From Stephanodiscus triporus (taxonomy: Eukaryota; Bacillariophyta; Thalassiosirophyceae; Thalassiosirales; Thalassiosiraceae): DNA of 10,420 nucleotides. Shown in pieces: positions 1-6,991 of this stretch. Positions within the stretch are counted from its first letter, which is position 1. Each line of letters begins with the position of its first letter. The notes under the pieces were generated by a model, which did no database searches, was not told the DNA's origin, and worked only from the letters and a program-made list of their open reading frames with translations. The stretch is from NCBI GenBank assembly GCA_036939755.1, contig JALLAZ010001062.1, positions 1-10,420 of the forward strand, read 5' to 3'. The translations under genes were made by a program, and so were the position numbers.

Positions 1-610
1 AATACGGCACCAAACATGCATGCCAACTGCGTGCAAGCCACACATGAAAAAATTACACACTACCAAAATAATAGCCGTATGGCCTCACTGGTAGAAAGGA
101 GGGACACTTTGATTGCTTATGCAGCGTGTTCTACGGTAGTGTCCTCTCACGAACAAATGGCAGCGATAGCGGCAGAGTCCGTATGGGGATGGCAACAGTG
201 ACGGTGACAGCGGCAAAGAGGACGGTGGCAACAGCAACAGCGATTGTGACAGCGGTGGTGGCGGTGATGAAGTCAATGGCGGCGACGGTGCCGGCGGCGG
301 TGGGGGGCACAAGCAACAATCAACTACAATAAATACACGTAAGAACATGTGGCGGCGAAGGCGACAGCGGTGGTGAGACGGTGACGGTGACGGTGACAGA
401 GGCGGCTGTTCATTGTGGCAGAGGGATGGGCAGGTTGTATGAAAGTATGAAAACTAGAGGCCAAAAATTCTGCCTGTGGACAGTACAATACGCTACGAAG
501 TAATGGGGTATGAACAACCGAAATGGGGCATGAATCATCGGCGGATAGGAAGGAGGTCGACGACGACGATCCCCATGTGTAGTATCTACCTCCTCCTGCC
601 CATCACTCAC
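1..610. other. gene-free left flank with low-complexity patch
   Basis: I see no supportable gene here. The short open frames are rich in Pro, Arg or Val/Thr, overlap each other on both strands and resemble no family I know. Roughly 190-405 is a degenerate run of GGYGAC/GTGACR-like units. In one plus-strand frame it would read as Gly/Asp/Ser/Asn-rich protein, but that frame is not continuous with the similar Ser-Asp-Gly reading just upstream. It may be an old minisatellite or a decayed low-complexity coding tail. The rest, about 430-610, holds only a short direct repeat of AATGGGGYATGAA (about 501 and 522). Confidence 0.5.
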
Positions 611-922
611 CTCCGACGATCCCCCCCCATGCTAGTGAAATTCTTTGTATATCTGTTGAAAGCGCTCGTTTCGTACACGATGAAGGTACGGTCCGATCAA
701 TCACTGACGTTCCTCGCGATGATCAGCTGATCGGGATGATCGGTGCACATGATGCACAGTCCCCAACTGCCATCGCACCGAGCGAGGGCTTGTTCCACCG
801 CCCTCTTGAGATGCTTGTCTCCGTTCAACTCGTAATACTCCCCAATGAGCTGGGCGATGACCTCAGTATCCGTCTGACTCGTTACGACGCGTCCGCGATC
901 CTGGAGCTCCTTCCATGGCTGA
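611..922 (-). pseudogene. GFAT/GlmS glutaminase-domain fragment, decayed
   Basis: Read on the minus strand, 915 down to about 628 gives a clear piece of the class-II glutamine amidotransferase domain of glucosamine-fructose-6-phosphate aminotransferase, which makes glucosamine-6-phosphate for chitin and glycan synthesis. Visible landmarks are WKELQDRG, the family's SETDTEVI motif as [12 protein letters not shown] (about 844-882), [10 protein letters not shown] ending at 709, and then TSAFNRYTKNF (about 637-669). Between ARN and TSAF the expected GSPLVIG loop is shortened and interrupted by an in-frame TGA (697-699). The N-terminal catalytic Cys region and the sugar-isomerase domains are absent. 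Possible relict splice sites flank it: AG acceptors just above 918-922 and GTGAGT at 605-610. It lies downstream of, and in the same reading frame as, the gene ending at 1009. I read it as a pseudogene or orphan exon. The alternative is a degraded part of a gene continuing outside the window, but I see no further exon. Confidence 0.7.
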
Positions 923-1008
923 CTGCAATTGTTGATGGTCGGAACTACCAGTAGACAGCATGTATCGGGAGTCGACGTCCCGCCCGTCTCGCGTATCTGC
1001 CGTCCTGT

Positions 1009-1992
1009 CTATTTCGAGTTCAGTAATCCCACGTTTCGCAATAGACGACGACCTCGCAAGCCATTCATCAACGCGCTTTGTCTCCGTCTCTCGAATGCCA
1101 TTCCATCGTGAGGACCCGATGCGGCGAGGAGGGCGTCCAATGCGGGGATGTTACAATCATCTCCCGAACGATCGTCCTTCTCATCTCCCCTCCTGGACGA
1201 CGGAGTCGGAGGCTGGATCAATCGATTTATGCACGTCGTCGCCCAAGATACGGCTCGGTCGTCGAACTCCGAATATTTTCCCGTCCGAGGATCTTTTCCC
1301 CTCCGCGGCGACGTCCTCTTTTTGCCCTGCGCATTCCGTTGCGATGGCAACGGCTTCTTCCGCTCACGCTCACGACGCAGCGTCACTCGCACGAAGTGAG
1401 GTTCGGCGAACTCCACGATGACAGCGATCAGTAGTTGAGTTAGGGTTTCCTTCTGCTGATATGACATGGCCTTTGCATCGTGCGCGACGGCGGCTTGAGA
1501 ATTTTCACGCGGATAACTCGTCGAATAGTGCTCCATGAGGACGTGATTGACCAAATTGGGAATCATGTAAAGTTGGTCATCTTTTGTCTCTCGGCCCTGC
1601 ACTTTTGATGTCGCGCCGTTTGGTCGTTGCGACGATTCTTGATCTGTCGATCTATGTCGCTGCCCGTCGGACATGATAACATTCTCTACATCCCTCCCGG
1701 TTACTAAATACTCGAGAGCCCTTCGAAGGTCGACGATTTCTGCCACATCTCGGTCGTCGTCGCCTTCGCCGCTGCAAACGCCGTGGTGCTCGGCGCCTTC
1801 AAGCCCGCTGTCGCTGCCGTTATCGTCCCTGTCGACTGAGACGAAAACGTGACTGGAATGATCGGATTTCTGTCCAGTCGCGCCATCGTCGCAGGAGAAA
1901 ACTCCTACCGACGTCGCATCGACGGCATCGTCGCCATCTCTGACAATGACGTGGAAGGGGCGCTTGCGACTGCTGCTCGAGGGCCCGTCCAT
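1009..1992 (-). CDS. hypothetical basic protein, 327 aa
   Basis: I do not recognise this protein. It is the longest minus-strand frame here, and its ATG sits about 200 nt head-to-head from the queuine-transferase gene, which supports it being real. Residues 1-130 are acidic and probably disordered, with a short basic stretch (RKRPF) near the start. Residues 136-205 look folded and partly helical (YMIPNLVNHVLMEHY, then TLTQLLIAVIVEFAEPHFVRV). Residues 206-240 are strongly basic (RRERERKK, GKKRTSPRRGK) and could be a nuclear or nucleolar signal or a nucleic-acid contact. The tail from 283 is helix-prone and Arg-rich. There is no signal peptide and no transmembrane segment. It stops at TAG (1009-1011), and the same frame then stays open into the GFAT remnant. 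Confidence 0.55.
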   Translation of the reverse strand: MDGPSSSSRKRPFHVIVRDGDDAVDATSVGVFSCDDGATGQKSDHSSHVFVSVDRDDNGSDSGLEGAEHHGVCSGEGDDDRDVAEIVDLRRALEYLVTGRDVENVIMSDGQRHRSTDQESSQRPNGATSKVQGRETKDDQLYMIPNLVNHVLMEHYSTSYPRENSQAAVAHDAKAMSYQQKETLTQLLIAVIVEFAEPHFVRVTLRRERERKKPLPSQRNAQGKKRTSPRRGKDPRTGKYSEFDDRAVSWATTCINRLIQPPTPSSRRGDEKDDRSGDDCNIPALDALLAASGPHDGMAFERRRQSALMNGLRGRRLLRNVGLLNSK

Positions 1993-2191
1993 GCCGGAGG
2001 TCGGAGTAGCGACGATATTGGCGTGTTTACCACTATGTACCCACTGCGTTTTATTTTTAGCTCGGCGTCGAGTTTACTCTAGTTGGGAGAGGCGAGATTT
2101 CGTCTGTCCATCGTCTGCACCTCTAATTTTGGAGACGGAGCTCCTCGTCGACACACAGTCGACCCCGCCGCCGTCTCCGCCACGGACCAGC
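1993..2191. promoter_or_regulatory. shared upstream region of a divergent gene pair
   Basis: The ATG of the unrecognised minus-strand gene (1992) and the chosen ATG of the QTRT2-like gene (2192) lie head to head with 199 nt between them. Core promoters and 5' untranslated leaders of both genes must fit here unless leader introns exist. An AT-rich patch (TTTTATTTTTAG, about 2049-2060) is the only obvious candidate core element. No factor site can be named from sequence alone. Confidence 0.4.
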
Positions 2192-4237
2192 ATGGGCGAG
2201 AACGACGGCGCGGATCCTCCCGCGGCCATCGTCGAGGCGAAGGTCATGGATGATGGGAGGGATCATCGCAAAGCCGACGACGACGCCGCCCCGTCCTCGC
2301 CGAGGAGTCACGGCCACAGTCGCCCATTCCGCCTCCTACTTCACGGACGAGACGGATGCATTCCGTACCTCACGCCGGAACTGACTCGCCTCGTGTTCTG
2401 CCCCGCGGACGACGGCGGCAGCGATAACGGCGACGACTGCCCCTCGAACGACTGGAGGTGGCGTCGGGAACATTTCATCCTCGGCGTGGCCGCGAAGGAC
2501 ACGTGCGTCACGGCGATGTACCGCGATCGTGGATCGTCGAGGGATGAGAGGGACGAGCGCGATCGGCCCTCCAAGCGAACTAGGAGAGAACGTCGATCCT
2601 CGGGTGATATAACAACGCTGGCCGATCGAATGGATGCGAGTCCATCGGTCTCGGAAACGACACAGGGCGACGGAAATGGGGACGACGGCGCCGACCCCCC
2701 GCGAGAAGAGCAGCGTCGAAGCAAAACTCCGTGCGGGTACTCCTTCATCGTCCCCTCGCAATCTTTTCGAATTTGCGCCAGCATCAACTCTCACATTGAT
2801 CGCGAGGATGCCAGTGGCAGCGGCGAATGCGACGCTTCCAACTACATGCACTCTCATCTGCGTATTCCGCGGTACATCTCTACCGTGATCGTCCCCACCT
2901 TTTCATTGGACCATCCCGTCGGCACGTCCGATCCCGATCGGAACCGAGGAGGAGATTCCGCCGAAGGCGGTGCCGATCGCAATGGGCGCGCCCCGAAGAA
3001 GCAGGCGACGGAACAAAGTACACGCCGACGAATGCGGAAGCAACAGCAGCGGCAGAACAAGAAGGACGTCGTGCCGAATAGTACGAAAGATTCCATGTTG
3101 GTAGACACGCCTCATGGTTGGCAAAAGCTCACGCCGGAACAATATTGGGATGCCGTCTCAAGTTTGACTCGAAATTTACCCTCCACCCCGGACTCCGATA
3201 ATCCAAGCACGGCATTGGAATCGTCATGCGTGGGAGCCGTGGGGCTGTTCGATCACTTCGGCATCCCTCGCGATCAAATCGATAATCTGTTGGCGGAATA
3301 CCCGAACGATGGAAACGATATGAGTGACCACGGTGAAACTAATGCGACAGCGCCAGCGCGGGCACCATCGCCGGGAGCTGCGGCCGCGAAAGGAAAATGG
3401 GACGCGTTGATCCAGCGCCTAGTACAGAGGACGAACGAGTGGTCCCATCGCATCGCGAGCCGTCGCGGACGAGCCGGGCCGTCGATAAGCTTCTGGACGC
3501 CCGTGCACGTCGCCGCATCGCGGCTGCCGTTGGATTCTTTGTTATCGTGCCCCGTGTCCAGATGCTCGCAGGGAGGACGGTCGCAGCAGAACATTGTATC
3601 CGAATGCTGCAACGTGGCCATAGTTGGTTGGGATGCCGTTGGTTACAGCAGAGAGATCCGGTGTCAAGCATTGCGTAATTTGATGACAACAATGCGATCC
3701 TCTCCCTCGCCGCCGCGGCAATATCTAGTGCTCTCCGTCAACGATTTACGATCGATATTGGATGCAGCCAAAGAGGGAATTTCAATCATAGGTACCGATT
3801 TAGTGAGACAGTGGAGTCGTAATGGCAAAGCACTGTGTTTGGACTTTACTGACGACGGAAGTGTGAAAAATGAAACGGCTTACAACACCAGTGGTGGTTT
3901 GATCGAGTTGGGGGGTGACAGATATGCCAGTGACTCATCGACGTTACTTCCTGGTTGCAGATGCATTGCCTGTCATCCTCTCCTGAAAAGCTCGTCTAAC
4001 CGCGATGGCATCCGCGACCATACCATGCCCCCCACCTTTTCCCGAGCGTACATTCACCATCTCATTAAGGCAAAGGAAATGCTGGCAGAGACTCTTCTCT
4101 TCGTTCACAATTTGCACCAGATGTTGTTTTTACTTCGTCAGTTGAGCATAAAAGCGTCTTTGGATGCAGGAGAAAGCATGCACACAAGAAGAATGAACTT
4201 AGAGGATTTTTGCAACAGGATTGAAGATCAGCTGTGA
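2192..4237 (+). CDS. QTRT2: queuine tRNA-ribosyltransferase accessory subunit 2
   Basis: This is the non-catalytic partner of the eukaryotic tRNA-guanine transglycosylase, which exchanges guanine-34 for queuine in GUN-anticodon tRNAs. The 681-aa product shows the family start (GRDGCIPYLTPELTRLVFCP, about residues 51-70). The C-terminal half carries PRQYLVLSVNDLRSILDAA and GISIIGTDLVRQWSRNGKAL, then the zinc site C589-x-C591-x2-C594 with His639 in FVHNLHQML. The canonical CxCxxC-x25-H spacing is widened to 44 by a polar insert (about 600-616). The protein is far longer than animal QTRT2 (about 415 aa) because of charged, disordered inserts at about 110-150, 160-190 and 250-310. I chose ATG 2192 because the frame's earlier ATG at 1946 would overlap the divergent gene and adds a non-conserved leader. 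It appears intronless. The catalytic subunit QTRT1 is not in this window. Confidence 0.85.
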   Translation: MGENDGADPPAAIVEAKVMDDGRDHRKADDDAAPSSPRSHGHSRPFRLLLHGRDGCIPYLTPELTRLVFCPADDGGSDNGDDCPSNDWRWRREHFILGVAAKDTCVTAMYRDRGSSRDERDERDRPSKRTRRERRSSGDITTLADRMDASPSVSETTQGDGNGDDGADPPREEQRRSKTPCGYSFIVPSQSFRICASINSHIDREDASGSGECDASNYMHSHLRIPRYISTVIVPTFSLDHPVGTSDPDRNRGGDSAEGGADRNGRAPKKQATEQSTRRRMRKQQQRQNKKDVVPNSTKDSMLVDTPHGWQKLTPEQYWDAVSSLTRNLPSTPDSDNPSTALESSCVGAVGLFDHFGIPRDQIDNLLAEYPNDGNDMSDHGETNATAPARAPSPGAAAAKGKWDALIQRLVQRTNEWSHRIASRRGRAGPSISFWTPVHVAASRLPLDSLLSCPVSRCSQGGRSQQNIVSECCNVAIVGWDAVGYSREIRCQALRNLMTTMRSSPSPPRQYLVLSVNDLRSILDAAKEGISIIGTDLVRQWSRNGKALCLDFTDDGSVKNETAYNTSGGLIELGGDRYASDSSTLLPGCRCIACHPLLKSSSNRDGIRDHTMPPTFSRAYIHHLIKAKEMLAETLLFVHNLHQMLFLLRQLSIKASLDAGESMHTRRMNLEDFCNRIEDQL

Positions 4238-4902
4238 TGCATTGCGCACACTGGCCGCTAAGTAACGTGGCAGAGCATTTCTAAGACCTTCGCAATTGTA
4301 AACCAAAAGTACGCCTACTCTACGATCTAATTAATTATCTCATGCGTTTGTATCGAGTTTGGAAAGCAACCTGTAGCCCATCATTAGAAGTTTGGTGTGC
4401 AATATCTCAGGTTGCGATGTTTTGATGAGGAGTATGTGGTGGCTACTTCAAGGACGGTTATGGTGTACGTGTCCTAAATTAATATTACTTGTCCCAATAG
4501 ACCACTGCACCGAAGCATATGTACTGTTTTTGCTTCCTATTCCTCAACGCAAGTCCTTGGTGAGTGCATGGCAAGAGAATTTCAAATAGATAGATGGCAC
4601 CTATTGAGGTAATAGAATGCTTGCTATTTTCCCCCTGAAGAATTCCTAACAGTTCTTCGCTCTCGCTTGGATCATCGGCCGAAAAAAAAATGTATCATAA
4701 GTACCCCAACTTCATGCAAAAAAATGATCCCTATCTCAATTATTACCATAGGCTTATTATCGAATTCCCTAAGAACTCCTTCCTTAACCGGCGAGGCGAT
4801 GCCTCGATCAACCAAAAAAAAAGCGCGCCATGTACGAGTGCGCCTTCGCACGCAAGTTGACGAGTTCGGCCGGGGGGGACGCGACCCCCCCGTCCCCCAT
4901 CC
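4238..4902. other. tail-to-tail intergenic region, no gene seen
   Basis: This lies between the convergent stops of the QTRT2-like gene (+) and the hydroxylase gene (-). It is noticeably more AT-rich than the flanking exons and should hold both 3' untranslated regions. A 65-codon plus-strand frame at 4392-4589 has no homology I can recognise and no support. I see no RNA gene or structured terminator; A-runs occur at 4682-4690 and 4813-4821. Confidence 0.5.
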
Positions 4903-6569
4903 TCACCGACCGAATCCCTTTCCTCCGCCGCCCTTCCTCCTCGCCCTGCCCGACGACGACGACGACGACGACGACGTTCCCCCCCTCCCCCCGTCGTCGT
5001 CCCCCCCCCTCTTCCTTCCACGGGACCCGCCCCCGAATCCTCCACCCCCCGAGCCGCCGCCGTCCCCCCCCAACGACGAAGAAGACGACGAAGACGACAA
5101 GGACGGGAAATCCCTCATCGACCTCGCGTATCGTCTCGCCGCCTCCGCGGTACCCTCGTCCTCCGACAGCATGTCCGGGACCTCGAGGCAATCGTACACG
5201 AACTGCAGGGCCTCGATCTCCGTCATCGTCAATTCCGGATGCCACACCCTCATCATGAGCACGTAACGCATTTCGTCGGCGTCGTTGATCGCGTCGTGAT
5301 ATATCGACGTGTCGAACAACGTCAACCTCCCCTCGATCCACTGTCGCGTCTCGTCGCCGACGGTCAATCGACACCTGTTCGTGCCGTTCATGGGCACGAT
5401 TAGGGGGAGGTGACACGTCAGCACGAAGTTGGTGAAGTCCGAATGCGGCCTGATGGCGGAACGCGGCGCCATGCGCGCGAAGAAGGCCTCGACGGCCGGT
5501 ACGCCGCTATCGCGCAACGCGCGCGACGTTACGGGGAAGAGGTTGGCGTTCGTCACGTCCCACTGTCCCCTGTTCAAGAGGACGAGGGTCTTCCAGCCTT
5601 CCTGGATGATATATGTATATATATGCATGTGGGTGGGTGGGTGGGTGGGGGGGGGATGAACATTGTGTGTGGGAGCGAGATTAAAAAGAAGCCAGCCAAC
5701 ACGTGAAAAAAAATTGGGGCATAGGACGGATGATACACAGACATATTCTATATATTAAAAAAAAGGAAAATGCACCGACTCACGCCGTAGCTCTCCGCGT
5801 CGGACGTGAGCGCCCCGGCCCATACGTTATTCCCGGCCGTGCGCAGCGATAATCCGTCGTCGTGCCTCGACGACGACAGCGCGACGTCGACGAACTCGTC
5901 GCGTATCGCGCGGTACGACCCGCCGAGTATCCTCGCCCAACCCGCGTGGTTGTCGACGTGATCGTCCCACCACGTCCTCGCCGTTAGGCCCGGAACGTAC
6001 GACGGCGCGTGTTGGTAGCACCTGCTCGTCGATCTCCTCGACTTCGACTTCGACTTCGACTTCGACTTCGACTTCGACGACGACGTGTCTTCGTCGTCTT
6101 CGTCTTCTTCGTCTTCGTCGAGTCCTCCTCCTCCTCCCACGTACTCGCGATGCTCGTATCCCGCGGCCAGGTACCTCCACGACGCGAGTACGCGATCGAT
6201 GTTGCTGTTGTTGTTGTTCTTATTCTTATTATCACCGCCCGACGAGAATTCGGAGAGGAGGGCCCGCTCGACGCGACCCGCGAGGGTCGAGGACGACAGG
6301 GGCGTCGTGGCCACGGATGCGGGGGGGACTGTCGTCGAGCGATCGATGCCGTCGTCGATGATCGGGGTCGTCGTCGTCGTAGACGTCGTCGTCGTCGTCT
6401 TCCCGCGGTCGCCGCCGCCGTCGGTCGCTCGCGACGATGGGGAGGAGGAGGCGTGGGATTCCCCCCCGCGACCGCCGACGAATCCGGCGACTCCGACTCC
6501 GGGGCGTGCGAATCCCGTTCCGACGCGGCAGATGCACGCCGCGGATAGGAAGAGGCGGATGGTCCTCAT
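4903..6569 (-). CDS. aspartyl/asparaginyl beta-hydroxylase-domain protein
   Basis: Two exons, 6569-5784 and 5601-4903, join in phase 0 to give about 494 aa. The product belongs to the Asp_Arg_Hydrox (ASPH-like) Fe(II)/2-oxoglutarate dioxygenases. Across the junction it reads TSDAESYG/EGWKTLVLLNRG, the expected continuous domain (about residues 185-400). Iron ligands are in RPHSDFTNF (His315, Asp317) and IYHDAIN (His364). Arg374 in RYVLMMRVWHPELT should bind 2-oxoglutarate. The His-to-His spacing (49) and the His-to-Arg spacing (10) fit human ASPH (46 and 10). The start MRTIRLFLSAACIC gives a short signal peptide followed by GTGFARP (Phe20), which resembles the diatom plastid ASAFAP cleavage site. 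Residues 31-185 are low complexity (Thr-rich, Asn-rich, a D/E block, and a KS repeat at about 166-177). The C-terminus from about 425 is a Ser/Gly/Arg tail. Substrate unknown. Confidence 0.85.
5602..5783 (-). other. spliceosomal intron in the hydroxylase gene
   Basis: On the minus strand the donor is GGC/GTGAGT (5783 downward) and the acceptor is ATCATCCAG/GAA (ending at 5602), giving a 182-nt phase-0 intron. Both flanking frames break at exactly these points, and joining them restores the conserved SYG-EGW block of the hydroxylase domain. The intron is AT-rich near the donor side. Before the acceptor it has a C-rich CCCA-repeat tract and a (TA)n stretch. Confidence 0.88.
5631..5655 (+). repeat. 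(GGGT)n tract with G-quadruplex potential
   Basis: Four GGGT units are followed directly by a run of nine G. This is a textbook four-tract G-quadruplex motif with single-T loops. It sits on the template strand of the hydroxylase intron, close to the acceptor, so the pre-mRNA carries the C-rich complement. A (TA)n-like stretch (about 5607-5623) lies immediately next to it. Confidence 0.85.
6039..6078. repeat. (CGACTT)n hexanucleotide microsatellite
   Basis: About six and a half copies of CGACTT lie in exon 1 of the hydroxylase gene, encoding a Lys-Ser dipeptide repeat on the minus strand between an acidic block and the catalytic domain. Being a multiple of three, unit changes keep the frame, so linker length may vary between alleles. 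Confidence 0.85.
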
Positions 6570-6685
6570 GGTCGATGATTTTAATTCTCTCTCTTTTACA
6601 ACATCAGTCGATCGCCAGACAGACGAAAAGATACTATTTTGGCGCGAGGTGATGGGTGTATTTCGTATTTCGTACGTATGTACAG

Positions 6686-6734
6686 TGAAGGGTGATGGTG
6701 ATGTTATGCAGCATAACATCACCATCACCCTTCA
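6686..6734. repeat. near-perfect 49-nt palindrome, 24-bp arms
   Basis: The left arm 6686-6709 and right arm 6711-6734 are exact reverse complements, separated by a single A at 6710. Each arm contains GGTGAT repeated and ends in GTTATGC at the centre. The pairing stops abruptly outside the arms, and no flanking target-site duplication is visible. It could extrude as a cruciform in DNA, or form a long hairpin in the 5' leader of either neighbouring transcript. No coding content. Confidence 0.95.
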
Positions 6735-6940
6735 ACTTATGCTGTGTGTTGTTGCGGCGGTGATGATGGATTGGGGATCGGACGGACCCGCCCAACGACC
6801 AAAGAAAGGAGTTCTCGTCGGCGGATGTTTGGGATTGGCGCATCACACAACAACATCAATTGCTCTGGGTAATACCTACTCTACACAGCTCTAATTCCCT
6901 CTATCTCCCTCTATTATAGAAGACGTCCTCGTCGTTCCTC

Positions 6941-6970
6941 GTCTCGTCTCGTCTCGTCTCGTCTCGTCTC
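6941..6970. repeat. (GTCTC)6 pentanucleotide microsatellite
   Basis: Six exact GTCTC units lie 21 nt before the CRAL-TRIO ATG, with imperfect CTCGT copies on both sides. It probably falls in the 5' leader or around the transcription start, giving a pyrimidine-rich leader. Confidence 0.9.
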
Positions 6971-6991
6971 GTCCTCGTTTCTCGTTAAGCG

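Larger units (their letters stand above)
6570..6991. promoter_or_regulatory. shared upstream region of hydroxylase/CRAL-TRIO pair
   Basis: This 422-nt gap separates two divergent ATGs (6569 on minus, 6992 on plus). It contains the large palindrome at 6686-6734 roughly one third of the way across and a (GTCTC)6 tract near the plus-strand ATG. A TATTATAG string (about 6912-6919), 73 nt upstream of the CRAL-TRIO start, is a candidate TATA-like element. Assignment of the core promoters is inference. Confidence 0.4.

Noticed and set aside
721..732. 12-bp palindrome GATCAGCTGATC
   Set aside because: Short, inside the GFAT remnant's coding sequence, expected by chance at this scale.
960..1434. Overlapping plus-strand frames of 83-153 codons, Arg/Ser/Pro-rich
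   Set aside because: They are shadows of the 327-aa minus-strand gene, with no recognisable domain.
2336..2857. Minus-strand frames of 148-173 codons inside the QTRT2-like gene
   Set aside because: The plus frame carries clear family motifs over its whole length; these are antisense shadows.
4392..4589. 65-codon plus-strand frame in the intergenic region
   Set aside because: Short, no homology, no start context or repeat support; likely chance in AT-richer DNA.
5984..6548. Arg-Ser and polyArg frames on both strands, SR-protein-like
   Set aside because: They are alternative readings of the CGACTT and trinucleotide microsatellites within hydroxylase exon 1.
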